Below, piece after piece: positions 1 to 12,060 of a DNA stretch of 64,000 nucleotides. The stretch is taken from contig JAEPQZ010000005.1 of assembly GCA_016758905.1 (NCBI GenBank), forward strand, positions 1,116,001-1,180,000, written 5' to 3'. A model generated the notes under the pieces. That model ran no database searches. It was not told where the DNA came from and was given only the letters and a program-made list of their open reading frames with translations. The first letter of the stretch is position 1; each line of letters starts with the position of its first letter. Made by a program: the position numbers and the translations under genes. The stretch is from Umbelopsis isabellina. Lineage: Eukaryota; Mucoromycota; Umbelopsidomycetes; Umbelopsidales; Umbelopsidaceae.

Positions 1-881
1 GTTCAACCGATACCATAGAATCGGCTTTTTACATCGACAAGTGACAATTACAATTTCTATGCGATACCGATCGTAAAAAATTTAGGATTCCCAACCCCCA
101 TTTTGAAGTTATCATACCGTCATCAAGCAAGCCACTACGCGAACAAAGTGTTTCAAGTCGATCCTTATTATTCATGTAAATACAAATATTCGTTTTCCAA
201 GAACCTACATCATCAAAAAGAACTTTACTCGCTATGCAATGAATATTTACAGATCCATTGCGAATAGGGTTTGGTAGGTGACGCGTAAAGACATGCCAAA
301 AGAACACATTTCTCTCAGGCAAGGAGGAGTCCTCAGCTTATTGTGTTACGTCATATTTTGAAGAAACAAGCACAAAGTTGATATGTTGTTCTTACGATAT
401 CTGTAATTTCTCGATTGAACCCAAAAATTGCATGATCTGCTTGTAATTAAACGCAGGAACTCTATGTTAATCAGGGGGGGGGCATACACTAACCGCTTGT
501 TGGCGCTTAATTAGCAAATGGTCATCTTGAAAACTGTTTTTGGATTTATATACTGTCACATCACTTCTTTTTCAGGTGGTTTAATTGCCGATGATTGACA
601 AACTCTAGTCAACAAAAAAGCTTCCATATAATTTGATGTTCCATCGCGGTGCCATCGGAGTATGTTATTGGCTTTCGATTCTATCGGGCATCCGATCACA
701 AGGCGCGTCTGATGCCTTTTATAATCAATTATGTTTTTTACTATTGGTTTTATATGTTACAAACAGATATATAAGCAATTTTTCATCAATTCTTCAAGGA
801 ATTTAAAAGAAATCAAATTTTCTAATGCTAGCAATGACGATATGAAATCAAATAAGTTAAAAACATGTACAAGTTGAGTAT
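1..881. other. Left-edge intergenic DNA
   Basis: AT-rich sequence with no convincing coding frame. A 97-codon minus-strand ORF (29-322) has no recognisable domain and no splice partners. A run of nine G occurs near 474-482. The distal part is the 3' flank of the minus-strand F-box gene. Confidence 0.5.
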
Positions 882-1781
882 TTAATTATGCGTTTGAATG
901 TGTTGGTGGTGACTTGACATCTCCTCGGCCGAAAGATCACAGATGGCAATATTTGGGCACTTTTGGTCGAACATTTCCTTGCTCTTTTCGGTGATGCGGG
1001 TTTGCCCTCGACAAATGACGGTTTTCAATCGCGGGCAAGATTGTGCAAGCGTTGTCATAGAAGTATCAGTGATTTTGTTGCTCTGTACTATACCGTGCGG
1101 AAGGCCGATAATGATATGTTCCAGTTCTGGGCATGATTCAGCTAGTGCCATGATAGCTGAATCGGATATGTTACCACTATGCTTTAGATATAAGTCACGG
1201 AGTCGATTATGATGCCGAGCTACTCGTATGATGACCGCGTCGTTTATCGAACAATTTGATAAATCTAACGTGCGGAGACTCGAGTCCAAGTCTTGTGTCA
1301 AAATTGAAATCAATGTGGCCGAAGAAAACTGTGTACATGAAGATAGATTCAGGTATCTTAGAGATGGCATGTGGCGGCTGACCAGATCAGAGGATAGTGC
1401 AATACAATGATTGAGATTCAGGTACTCTAGTCGTAGGGTTGTGATAGTCAATAGAGTAGTGAAACTGCTTGCTGGGACATGAAGAGCTGAATCTGGTCCA
1501 AGGGTTGAAAAATCATAGCCCGTGATCCATAGGCGGTAAAATGGCAGAAGTCTGCTGCCCTGTTTTTTTGCGTTTGATGACAGAGACTGTTGTACAACTT
1601 GAGTTAATTTCTCAACGTGTTGGATGGATTTTGGTTTCGGGCATCTCCATATATGTTGAGCTACAGGTGTGGTAGCAATATCGCACGCCAACGCTAATGC
1701 CAACAAGGTCTCATGATCTGATAAATAATGGATCAGGATGTGTATGATGTCCACTGTCAGTTTCCTCTCTCTCCCTCCCAT
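882..1781 (-). CDS. F-box/leucine-rich-repeat protein (AMN1-like)
   Basis: Intact 299-residue single-exon ORF. The first ~45 residues form an F-box-like helix set (start MGGRERKLTVDIIHIL, then LSDHETLLALALAC). From about residue 105 there are RNI-type leucine-rich repeats (LRYLNLSSCTQ, LRTLDLSNCSIND, LRDLYLKHSGNISDSAI, LKTVICRGQTRIT), the cysteine-containing LRR type of F-box/AMN1 proteins. Known family role: substrate receptor of SCF ubiquitin ligases or AMN1-like mitotic-exit antagonist; the substrate here is unknown. The start is the only Met before the F-box. The gene diverges from the secreted-protein gene across about 1.26 kb. Confidence 0.75.
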   Translation of the reverse strand: MGGRERKLTVDIIHILIHYLSDHETLLALALACDIATTPVAQHIWRCPKPKSIQHVEKLTQVVQQSLSSNAKKQGSRLLPFYRLWITGYDFSTLGPDSALHVPASSFTTLLTITTLRLEYLNLNHCIALSSDLVSRHMPSLRYLNLSSCTQFSSATLISILTQDLDSSLRTLDLSNCSINDAVIIRVARHHNRLRDLYLKHSGNISDSAIMALAESCPELEHIIIGLPHGIVQSNKITDTSMTTLAQSCPRLKTVICRGQTRITEKSKEMFDQKCPNIAICDLSAEEMSSHHQHIQTHN

Positions 1782-3044
1782 GATACTTGATGAAAATGTG
1801 GTCAGGAACGATGCAAGCCGAGTATGTATAGAAGAAAGTGTTTATAACGAGCGAGAGAGGTGCATTAGCTAAGAAAGGAGAAAAAGAGAATAAAAGCAGA
1901 AATAATTAGAAAGTCAAGGTTGTGCGATTGGTAAATCCACGCGTCTCGGCCAGCCATTAGCAATTACAACATGCGAATTATCATTGGATGATGGTATCGA
2001 CGGTGAGTTTGTGTAAAAAAAAAAAAAAAAATGTGGGCATATTGTTGTGTGGCGAAATCCGGAAATGGATCAAGACAAGCTCTTTTTTGGAGAGACACTC
2101 CAAGTTTTCAGCCATGATATATCCCCTTCAGTCTCCTCATGCTACTCCGTCTTTTACTCTGTTTGCAATACGATTTCGTGGGATTTTCTTGGCAGATACA
2201 TATTGATCAAGACATCGTTTTGATACGTAATGGTTTTGCCGTGTCGTAACCTGCGAAGCGGAACACCAACGACGCCTTCTAACCCATATTCATCAATAAA
2301 AATCAAATTCAGCTAATGTATCTGACAATCAGGTTGCGGGCAACCATTTTGTTATTTTCTTTATAATGTCCCAGTTATATTCTACTCCTTCATAAACTTG
2401 TGTTCCCAGCGGAATACCTACAAAAAGTATACGAGTTACAACAGGTTTTTCTAGAATACGTAGGTACTTTAATGTAATTGCTTACTCGCCCTGTTTGCTA
2501 TAGAACCTTTATCGGTAATTTTTTTTTTTTTTAATCTTTTTGGACCATGACTTAATTAATCCCTTCCGCCATGATTTCAAAAAACAACTTGGGTGCCATA
2601 AAAATAAAGAATGTACAAGTCAATTATGAGTGAAAAATGCATTAGACAATGGCGGTCAGTGGACAGGTTTCCAACCGGTACAATGGTAATAATTCGCTAT
2701 TTCTCATTTAGATATTTCTTCCCTATATTGATTTCCTTATGTATCTAAAATAAAAAATCGGTATATCTCCTTCCACCATGTTTTGGAGATAAGTCACACT
2801 AGGCGGGGTCCACATTTACACCATTATGTCACACCAGTTGTGGATGAGAGGGAATGATAGCAAAAATTTTCTAGTTAATAGGTTGACGTTTAATGATTTT
2901 GAATGATATACAAATATATGCCAGTTGAGTTCATTTTAAGGATGGACCAAATCTAAATGTTAAATTTTTGTTGGATATAAAGAAATGGCAAATGCTGGAG
3001 TTCAGCTGTTTTCACATCTTTCAATTCGAAATATTCAGATAATC
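1782..3044. other. Divergent intergenic region
   Basis: Upstream DNA shared by the F-box gene (-) and the secreted-protein gene (+). It contains a poly-A tract (about 2016-2031) and a poly-T tract (about 2519-2532). No coding frame or RNA gene is supported. Confidence 0.5.
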
Positions 3045-3819
3045 ATGCGCTCAGCCATTATTTGCGGTATTGCATGTGCTTTCTTAGCCCTCCAGTCCCA
3101 AGCTGCCGATGTTATTGCGGCTGCTGATCCTGCAGCAATGACTACAGGTAAGCCACCATGAGTATAAGCAAGTTGGCGGCGATCACTTTTTAGTGAATCC
3201 ACTTGCCCTTTTTGAGATTTTCCCGCTGATCCCATTATGTGTTACCAGTTACTAAGACTGTCACGCAATACGCAAAGACTGGTTAGTTATTGTTTTCGTA
3301 TGTTTCCGATAGAGGAACGTAAGCTAAAACATATTGCCAAATTGTAATACAGCTCAAGCCGAAGCAACCCAAGACGCAGAATCTCCCGCAGCTGAATCTC
3401 CAGTCGAGGAGTCCCCAGTCGATGCAGTAGAGACCGCATCTGCCGCTCCTGCTTCAGCATCTCCCATTGAAGACGAGGAAGGCAACGTCTGGCCATCCCC
3501 TGACATGTCTGCATCCGATGTCGCAGAGAGCTCCTTGCCCAGCGCTGAAGTTCTTTCAGGTAGCATGGCCACTGCCACTGCTGCTGCCACTGCTGCTATG
3601 GCTTCTGGATCCGGAAGTGCTGGTATCAGCTTCACTTTCACTCCTCTTACTTTGGCTCCTGAGAAGAGCAAGTCTGGTATGGCTGCTTCCTCCACTGCTG
3701 CTCTTTCTGAAGCACCCAAGCCTTCTGCTGCCAAGGCTGAGTCTGCCGCTGGAATGATCAATGCTAACAACTTGGCTATTGCTGCAGTTGCCGCTGTCGC
3801 TGGTCTTGCCATGCTGTGA
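3045..3819 (+). CDS. Secreted, probably GPI-anchored Ser/Ala-rich protein
   Basis: Three exons (3045-3147, 3249-3281, 3353-3819) give 200 residues. The N-terminus is a signal peptide (MRSAIICGIACAFLALQSQA, cleavage expected after AQA or soon after). The body is low complexity, rich in Ser, Ala, Pro and Glu (repeated ESP units around residues 50-60), as in O-glycosylated wall or surface proteins. The C-terminus ends in a short hydrophobic stretch (LAIAAVAAVAGLAML) preceded by small residues (AESAAGMINANN), the layout of a GPI-attachment signal. Intron borders are GT-AG and frame is kept across both. No enzymatic domain is visible; a wall or adhesion role is inferred from composition only. A PIG-U subunit of the enzyme that would add such an anchor is encoded near 23-24.5 kb. 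Confidence 0.8.
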
Positions 3820-4168
3820 AAATAGATATTGCTTGCTGCCATCGCTGAAATCATCCCTTTTTTCCATTCGGTGCTTGCCAAACAAAACGAAAAAGGGAAA
3901 TCTCTTCATTTCCCATACCCACTAATCCTATTTTCACACTTCCTCACCTAGCGACTCCCGTTTCTTTCACTGTATAGTACCTAATTTACGTAAATGGCCA
4001 TTTCAGAACAGAAAAGAATTACTTTTTGTTTTTGAGAATGAATCATCAGTCCCCAGTCCTGTATGTCCCGCACTCCCGGCGATATGACAAACTGGATCTA
4101 AATAAATTTATTTAACATTCTACACCTTTCTCCGATTTCTGCTCCTGAACCTACTCCCAATATCCAGG
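3820..4168. other. 3' flank of the secreted-protein gene
   Basis: No coding potential seen. This is AT-rich 3' untranslated or intergenic DNA. Confidence 0.5.
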
Positions 4169-4530
4169 CTATCGGGAGATTTTCACTCCGCGTGATACAT
4201 ATTCAAGCTTGAAAGCATCGTATTGGTTCATGCAGGCTGCTTTGGCCCGAGTTCCCGGTCTTTGGAACGACGTGCATGATAACCCATACGAAACTCCAAA
4301 AGTAGCCCCAGTGATGGCTGCAAATGTATTCGAGCTTTCGGGCTCTGGATCACTGAACATCATAGAATACTTGAACTTGACCATCCGTTGCACGAATTGA
4401 AATTTTGTCAGATTAATTTTGATGGAAATTGAATTTAGAGTTAGACATACGGCGAACCCGCAGTTGGTGGCGTCGTGCGTCTCCAAATATCAAAGGTATA
4501 GCAGACATTTAGGCAACATAGTATCAAAAG
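4169..4530 (-). CDS. Possible small protein, unrecognised
   Basis: An open minus-strand frame ends at 4169 with a coherent C-terminal ~57 residues (SSNTFAAITGATFGVSYGL, then FQRPGTRAKAACMNQYDAF, then KLEYVSRGVKISR) that could include one membrane segment. A short first exon starting MSAIPLIFGDARRHQLR (ATG near 4524) could splice through a GTATGT donor to an acceptor at ATCCAG, giving about 77 residues; the unspliced frame gives 105. Which model is right cannot be decided here. The product resembles small mitochondrial membrane subunits in size only. It lies tail-to-tail with the secreted-protein gene and downstream of CENP-T. Confidence 0.3.
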
Positions 4531-4716
4531 AGCTCAGGCGTGAGTTGTATTGATCAATTGCCTCAGCGGTCCAGAGTATTGCGCGGTTTTTGGCGGCGGG
4601 ATTGCACAAATAGGTGCGTGGTAAATTATATTATATGTTGAGACTGTATATGGTATTTACAAATGAGAAATGTTAAATGTGGAAGAGGTAACATGCATAT
4701 CAATATGATAAGATGT

Positions 4717-7141
4717 TCATAGTGCTGGAGGACGACCAGGATGCAATTCATTATTGGCCAGCGCAGAAACGCATATCTCATCCCATAATTCGCGTGGTAA
4801 AAGTTTGTGTGCTAATGCTTCAAGCGTGACCTTTTCACTTAATATTCTCTGCCTGCATGGAGCCAAAGAAAATGGTCAGTACAGCATAAGAGTAAAAGCC
4901 GAAACCGGTACAAGTGAGCCTACCTTCGCATCAAACACTGTACATCATTTTCTTGTATCATGGTACGTCCTGCATGGTTCGCATACACGGACAAATCCTC
5001 TGTAGCTTGTGCAAAGAATTGGTGTGATCTATAATCGCTAGTTAGTAACACTGGATGTGTGATTAGTCAGTATTTGAGCACTTACGCTTCAATAACACTA
5101 TCCAATGCTTCTCTAGACACCTTTGATTTAGAAAATGACTGAAATAAATCTCTTATTAACACCTTGGGTAGACTGGGAATCACCACTCCAGCTTCAGATA
5201 TCCTAGATATTCCATTGATCAGTAACATGTGATATGCTCTGTTCATATCAGACTTAACTTACTTCTGAGCTGGAGCTTTGATCTCTCGACGCAAAACATC
5301 ACTCTCAAACGCATTGTTTCTTGCAGCTAGCTGTGCCAGTGTCACTTGCACCGGTGGGCGAGCAGGTGGTTGTATAGGTGACTGTGGTTCAAGTCTACGC
5401 CTTGAGCTTTGGCTACTGTAATTGAAAATTGAAGAGTTGAGCAATATTTTCATTTACCATACATCATGTATTTCTTTCTTACATTTGAGCATCACTAAGT
5501 CTGTTCTGAAGAGCTTCCATTGGTGTAAAGCCCATTTGCGATAGCCTCGTTCTGTGGAAAACGCAACATTGTTGTTAGACGATACTTTGCCTGCATCATC
5601 TTGTCAATGGCAGCAACTTACTGCTTTTGCTCAGTTGGCCCATGATCAGTCATGTCTTGATTCTCCTGCTTCTCAATATGTTGGTCCTCCTCATCTCCTG
5701 GTTCCAATTCTGGCGCTGGTGACTCCTCAAGTTCAATATCCTCTCTCTCCATACTAAGCTCGGGCGATTGAGTTTCTGCCGCGAAGTTGGTATCACTGCA
5801 AACAAAAATGTTAAAGTGCTGAAAGAGAGTATAATCATATGTCGAGGACGAGGTCCTTACTGATCTTGATTCATGACCGACGTTTTCTGAGTTTGAGTTT
5901 GCTTCACAGTCAAATCGATTTCGTCCTCCTCATATACATGCTCTTCTCGCAGCCCGGATTGACGTTTGCTGGAGCTAAGAACATCGCTTTGGGCAGGGAT
6001 CTGAGGCTCTCCCATGTCATCATCCTCATCTTCCCACATCGATGTACCAAAAGTAGTATCACTATTATATGTCATTCGTCGCTGTTGCTCTGGATCATCA
6101 CTACTCAGCACACCTCGGCGACTACGATTATGCCTGAAACCAAATTCCAATGAATCTCGAATAAAAGCCTGGTCATCTTCATCCAGTAATTGAAACTGCT
6201 CATATATCTCATCTAAGCTCATATCCGGCAATATACTTTCTCGTCCATGTGGCGAGGAGGGTATGTTGGCTAGTGATTCACCGGGAATATCTTCGAAACC
6301 TAGGTCATGCTGTACATCTCTGGGTATGGAACTTTGACCTTGGAAATCAGGCACTAATTGCAACATAATGTTAATTGTGTGAACTTCAAGATCATGAAAA
6401 TATTTAAACATTACTTCTAGTTAGCAGGCGCAGTATATCGCTTGGAGTATGAATTTCTGCCAACTTGTTAACACGCGCCGGTGTTGTGTCGGCGTCACCA
6501 CGGACGCCTCGTGCTCGACTAGACTGGCCGGCAAAGGCGGTGTTCCTGAAAGAGCTACGCCTTGGCGTACCAGGTAGGAAGCCTGATAATTTTCGATTAG
6601 TGAGTGATTGCCGCGGTGTGCGTGGCGCTCGTATGTGGGATGGTAATATGTCCTGGCGGGAAAGACTTTGTCTTGGACTTTGTCGTGGACTCTGTTTTGG
6701 AGTGGCTCCAGGTGCAATCATTTTCGCCAATGTCTGCAAAAGCTCCGAAGGCGATTCTTGCGTGTGCTGGGAGGCAACAGCTTTCCCTTTACTAGGCGTA
6801 CGCAAAAAGCTGGTTCTACGTCGATCGAATGCTTCGCTACTACGTCCGCTGTCCGACAAAACGCGCACCAGTTCACTTGGATTCAAAGCAATAGTTCGAC
6901 GTCTAGCCGACTTCATTGGCGTACTTGATGATGGAGTCCTGAATTCCTGTGTAATAGTTCTAATCGTCTCATGTTGGACTGCCGATTTCCGTCTTTTACG
7001 AGTAGACGGAGAGGAAGTTGGTATATTTATGCGAGAAGGTGTTCGATTGACTGGACTAGCAGACGAAGGCGTCTGTGGAATGGATGGGGACCGTGGCGGA
7101 GGAGTCCTTGGAGGTGAACTACCCAGTTCGTCGTCTTCCAT
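4717..7141 (-). CDS. CENPT: Inner-kinetochore protein CENP-T (CCAN histone-fold subunit)
   Basis: Eight exons (7141-6415, 6353-5861, 5795-5622, 5551-5483, 5415-5263, 5202-5086, 5028-4924, 4852-4717) join in frame to 657 residues. The C-terminal ~118 residues are a CENP-T histone fold: ISEAGVVIPSLPKVLIRDLF, then a helix ending SVIEASHQFFAQATEDLS, YANHAGR, MIQENDVQCLMRRQRIL and the diagnostic tail LAHKLLPRELWDEI. Residues 1-240 are disordered, basic and full of SP/TP sites, as expected for a CDK-regulated arm that recruits outer-kinetochore complexes. The middle is acidic. Known role: pairs with CENP-W and links centromeric DNA to NDC80/MIS12. Three copies of a PS[E/D]-L motif lie in the arm (see findings). 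The gene starts 198 bp from CWC22, head-to-head. Confidence 0.9.
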
Positions 7142-7339
7142 GATAACAGGGGAAGTCTAATTAATGCGCGGTTACAGCTGGAGAAAATCACGTAAATTTT
7201 GCAACCGACGAGAATATTTAATTTGCTCACTTAAATGATGACCAAAGCTAGACTTATGATAGTGGTTGGGATTTTTTGTTCAAAAGCTGCGGTGGAACCA
7301 GAAAGTACAACTTGGACAATTATCATTTGACTGCGAACC
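7142..7339. promoter_or_regulatory. Short bidirectional promoter, CENP-T / CWC22
   Basis: Only 198 bp separate the two start codons, so both genes must share core promoter DNA. No clear TATA element was picked out. Confidence 0.5.
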
Positions 7340-9497
7340 ATGGCGGAAGTTGCTGCAGCAAGGTGAGTCTCGCAACCGTGATTCACATATCGAAATATGT
7401 ATACTGATGTCGATTATTTTAGATCTGTTGATTCTATCAGTCGTTCACGATCTCGTTCGAGATCAGGTTCCCCTCCTAGGCGTAATGGCTCAGACCGTTA
7501 CCGAGATCGATCTCCCCAACGTCCACAAATCAATGATTTTGATCCGGTACGCCGACGCGAGAGAGAGCGTCAAATGCAAATGCAGCAGGAAATGAATGCG
7601 GTCAACCCACCTTCTAAACGCAAAGTAGATCCGGCTGAAGAGATGCGAATTGCACAGACCACTACGAAAGCTGGAGGTGCCTATATCCCCCCACACAAAC
7701 TACGACGAATGCAACAAGACATCACCGACAAAAATAGTAACGAATATCAACGTATTACATGGGAAGCTCTGAAGAAGTCCATCAATGGTCTTATCAACAA
7801 AGTCAATACCAATAATATCAAAATGATCATACCAGAAGTGTTTGGAGAAAATTTAGTTCGAGGCAGAGGACTATTTTGTCGAAGTATCATGAAAGCACAA
7901 TCTGCCAGTTTGCCTTTCACTCCTGTATACGCTGCGTTAGCCGCTGTCATCAATACGAAACTCCCTTCTCTTGGCGAATTATTATTGACTCGTTTGGTTG
8001 TCCAATTTAGACGAGCTTTCAAACGAAATGATAAGGTACGACTTCTGAACGTAATTGAATCTAACTGTAGATATTTTATTGACATGTCCATTACAGACGG
8101 TCTGTTTGGCAGTATCAACATTTATTGCTCATCTTACAAATCAACTTGTTGCGCACGAAATCTTGTCTTTGCAGATTCTTGCGTTACTGCTTGAACGTCC
8201 CACTGACGATTCTGTCGAAATCGCTGTGGGCTTCATACGTGAAGTCGGTGCTCACTTGGCCGTCGTTTCGCCAAAACCAAACAACGCCATTTTCGATAGA
8301 TTCCGTGCTATTCTTCATGAAGGACAAATCGACAAACGAACACAATACATGATTGAAGTCCTTTTTCAAGCACGGAAAGAAAAATTCAAAGACAATGTTC
8401 CTATCTCTGAAGATTTGGATCTTGTAGAAGAGGATGATCAAATCACCCATTACATTGGACTGGATGACGAAGAACTCGATACTCAGGAAATGCTGAACGT
8501 GTTCAAGTTTGATCCTGAATACCAGGAAAATGAAGAAAAGTACACTGCCATCAAGGCTGAAATATTGGGCGAAGGAAGTGACGCAGATGATGAAAGCGGT
8601 GACAGTGATGAAGCATCCGAAGATGAAAGTGAAGATGAGGAGGAAATGGAGGTACAGCAAAAGTTGCAAATACAAGATCGCACCAACGCCGATATTATTG
8701 GACTACGCAAACAAATCTACCTTACAATCATGTCATCTGTGGATTTCGAAGAATGCTGTCACAAACTTATGAAATTGAATATCCAAGAAGGCCAGGAGAT
8801 CGAATTGTGTAATATGATTATCGAATGTTGCTCGCAAGAACGTACTTACCTCAAATTTTATGGTTTGATGGGAGAGCGATTCTGTAAACTCAATCGTACA
8901 TGGGGTGAGGCATTTATTCAGTGCTTCAGTGACCTTTATGAGACAGTGCATCGCTACGAGACCAACCGACTTCGTAATGTTGCCAAATATTTTGGCCATT
9001 TATTTTCCACTGATTCGTTGCCATGGACTTGTTTCTCAGTCATCAGACTGAATGAAGATGAAACTACTTCAGCATCTCGTATCTTTATCAAGATTTTGTT
9101 CCTGGAGATCAGTGAGACAATCGGCTTGAAGACTCTCAAAGAGCGTCTCAAGGATCCCTACATGCAAGAGAGCTTCCAAGGAATGTTCCCCAAGGACAAC
9201 CCGAAGCATACTCGTTTCGCTATCAACTACTGGACATCTATTGGTCTTGGTGGTATCACAGATGACTTGCGAGAATGGCTACGCACAGCTCCCAAGATGA
9301 TCATGCGACGCCAGAGAGAAGAAGAAAGCAGTAGTGACGACTCCAGTGGAAGTGGCAGCAGTAGCGGCAGCGATAGCAGTAGCAGCAGCAGCAGTGGCTC
9401 AGATAGCGATAGTGGCAGCGATAGCAGGAGCGGTTCAGGCAGCGACAGTTATGATAGCCGATCACGTAGCCGAACCCCTCCTCGGCGCCGCCGCTAA
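7340..9497 (+). CDS. CWC22: Pre-mRNA-splicing factor CWC22
   Basis: Three exons (7340-7362, 7423-8035, 8097-9497) give 678 residues. A short RS-rich N-terminus (SRSRSRSRSGSPPRR) is followed by the sequence YIPPHKLRRMQQDI that leads into the MIF4G domain (residues ~90-310; LVRGRGLFCRSIMKAQSASL, VSTFIAHLTNQLVAHEI). An acidic linker (~370-390) and an MA3 domain (~400-520, ending GMFPKDNPKHTRFAINYWTS) follow. The tail is a long SR/SD/GS-rich run. CWC22 is a spliceosome component that, in animals, delivers eIF4A3 to form the exon-junction complex. Splicing at TTACAG before TVCLAVST restores the MIF4G helix. Confidence 0.95.
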
Positions 9498-9943
9498 GTA
9501 ATTATCAAAAATTGGTACATAATAGTTTGAAAAAAATAAAATATGGTATTGTTGCTTGTTAGAAAATTCCAACGTTTATTGTACGTTGATAAATGTCCTA
9601 TCATTGATGCTTATCAAACAAACCCAATTGAAGGGGAAATTCTTACCTTATGAGGATGAATCATATTAGTTGTTATCGCGTGTGACATGTGTGCAGCATG
9701 ATTCGGGGTGAAATATAAGACCTCAGCATATGCGTTATTATAGTTGGGCCTACAGCTTTGTCTCAAGGCAGCTTGTGAGGTATTTATCTCAAATGATTTA
9801 AAAATTCTGGGATCCAAAAAAGACCTCATTGAAGTAGTTTAACAATAAAAAATCCTTGATCTGCCTCAACCCGATCATTCGAACATTTTTACTCATTCGA
9901 AAGCTCAACTTCCGATCAAAGGGTTCCAGGGTCCTCAATTGCC
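9498..9943. other. Intergenic region, CWC22 to permease
   Basis: CWC22 3' flank (AATAAA-like sequence near 9535) and permease 5' flank. The minus-strand ORF at 9614-9829 has no family features. Nothing else is supported. Confidence 0.5.
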
Positions 9944-11845
9944 ATGAGTAAAGCCATTACTGTTACCCATTATGGCTCTGTCTGCTCAGGTACATCTCCC
10001 TCTGACAATCCGCCGGTAAGCACTAAACTGTTTTGAGCTGTCAAATATCAGCTCGAAATATCTAAGAAAAAAGGGAGAGAATTGACATTGTGATATTGAA
10101 TTCCTAGAAACTCAAACATACTGTGTTCAATACATTTGCTTCCTTCGGACTCGCTTTCACAAATATCGGCATATTGTCAAACTTGTCTGCCAGCTTCCAA
10201 GCAGGTTTGCTCAGCGGCGGACCTGTTGCCATGGTGTGCAGCTGGAATGTTGTAGCCTTTTTCATGCTCTGTGTCTCGTTATCTCTGGCCGAGATTTGCT
10301 CTGCTTATCCATTGAATGGTATTTACCATTGGGCTTACGAATTGGTCAATGCTGGTGGAGACACTGGTGTGCAATGGGCACCTTTTGCGTAAGCAGCCAC
10401 CATAAAAACTTATTGATCTGTATCACACAAACTGAATGTTCTTACTTCTGTAGAGCATTTTTGACTGGTTGGATTTACTGTCTCGCCGGTATCATTGCTA
10501 CAGCAACGGCGGATTTGGCAGTTGGTAAGTCGTTTGACTGACCATGGGTTGCTGGTTGACACTCGTACTGAATTTTTCAACTTTATCATTATCAGCTCTC
10601 TCCATATCCTCGATGCTCAGAATATTCAGTGAGGGCAGTATTGAACTCTCCAAGTCAAGCATTTTGCTATTGGCTGTCGGCATATTGATCATACACGCTT
10701 TACTCAACATTTGGGATATGCAACTTATTTCTCTGATGAATGAAGTGAGTGTTTGGTGGTCATGCGGTGGACTGCTGGTCATCTGCGCTATCTTGGCCAA
10801 TTATACGCCTAAGCACAATGACATCTGGTGGGTGTTGACGGATTACGAAAATTACACAGGATTCACCAGTGTACCGTATGTTGTCATGATCAGTATGGTC
10901 TGTGCCGGTTATACCCTCTTTGGATGTGAATCAGTAGCTCAAGTGGCTGAGGAGACCGAAGAAGCCAGTAATGCTACACCGATTGCTATGGTTGCCTCCA
11001 TCGCTGTATCGTGGTTGGTTGGACTGCTGTTTCTGGTTTGTCTGCTGTTCTATACACAAGATATCCAAAGCATAGAAGATACACAATTTGCAATGCCAAT
11101 AGCTCAACTATTTTTGGTAATGCCAATCAATTGTTTTTGTGCACTGAGTAAAAATCAGCAATTGCTAATGCTTTCTCTTTCAGGATGCTGTTGGTTCTAG
11201 ACTTACTATGATCCTGCTTTTCGTGCTCGTTGTGTCTCAATTTTTCACCGGCTGCACAACGGTGACAGTCGTGTCTCGATTGATATTTTCTTTGGCGAGG
11301 GATCGCGCTTTTCCGCTTTCACAAAAAGTAGTACATCTTAATGAGCGAGATATCCCAGATACGGCAATTTGGATAGTGACAATTTTGTCGATTGCATGTA
11401 TCTGCCCATTTCCGTTGAATGAATTCATCTTCAACGCTATCATAAGTGCGACTACGGTGACAGCGAATCTTACTTATGGTAAGTTACGGATCATCAAGTG
11501 CAACGACATGATAGTACAAATTCACTGACTTATCTCGTAGGCATTGTATTATTATGTAAATTGCTTGTACCTATCAAAGTGCGAGGCCCATTTCATTTGG
11601 GTATGTTTTCGTTTCCTGTCACAGTCTTGGGATTCATCTGGAGCGTATTTGCTGTAGTCGCTTTTGTTCTGCCGACTCGATGGCCTGTTACCATTGACAA
11701 TTTCAATTATGCTAGTGTGGGTGTTACAACTCTACTCGTATTCACTCTTGCTAATTGGTGGTTGTGGGCAAGACACAAATATCACGGTCCCGTTGTCCAC
11801 GATGCATCTTCAACTTTGTATATATCACCCACATCTGTAGCCTAG
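9944..11845 (+). CDS. Amino acid/choline/GABA-type permease (APC superfamily)
   Basis: Six exons (9944-10015, 10108-10388, 10454-10524, 10596-11116, 11184-11478, 11541-11845) give 514 residues, the usual length for fungal Uga4/Hnm1-type permeases. About 12 hydrophobic segments are visible. Family features include FASFGLAFTNIGILSNLSAS and GGPVAMVCSW in TM1-2, AEICSAYPLNGIYHWAYEL, a FTSVPYVVMISMVCAGYTLF segment, and ESVAQVAEETEEASNATP before TM7. It should act as a proton-coupled importer of an amine or amino acid at the plasma or vacuolar membrane. Substrate (GABA, choline, polyamine or other) cannot be assigned from sequence alone. Confidence 0.88.
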
Positions 11846-12060
11846 TTCACTCTTTTTTTGTTCTTTTTAAAGCCTTTGTTAATCTTCTATACCATGTAAA
11901 TAATCCATTTTGACTCAATCTAGATCGTACATTAAATAAAGTCGACACATTCAAGTCAGTTTCATATATCTCTTTCTTTTCAGCTGATTATTATGATATA
12001 TCATCGTTATTGCCGCTCTTTATTGAATTAAAAGTATGCCTTTTGCTCCTTTAACAATAC

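Noticed and set aside
3354-3881. Long minus-strand ORFs over the secreted-protein gene
   Set aside because: Antisense shadows of an Ala/Ser-rich coding region. The plus strand has signal peptide, splice sites and GPI tail.
6465-7160. 231-codon plus-strand ORF
   Set aside because: Exact antisense of CENP-T exon 1, whose low-complexity Ser/Pro/Arg codons leave the opposite frame open. It shows no domain features.
8184-8675. 163-codon minus-strand ORF
   Set aside because: Antisense to the CWC22 MIF4G/acidic region; no independent support.
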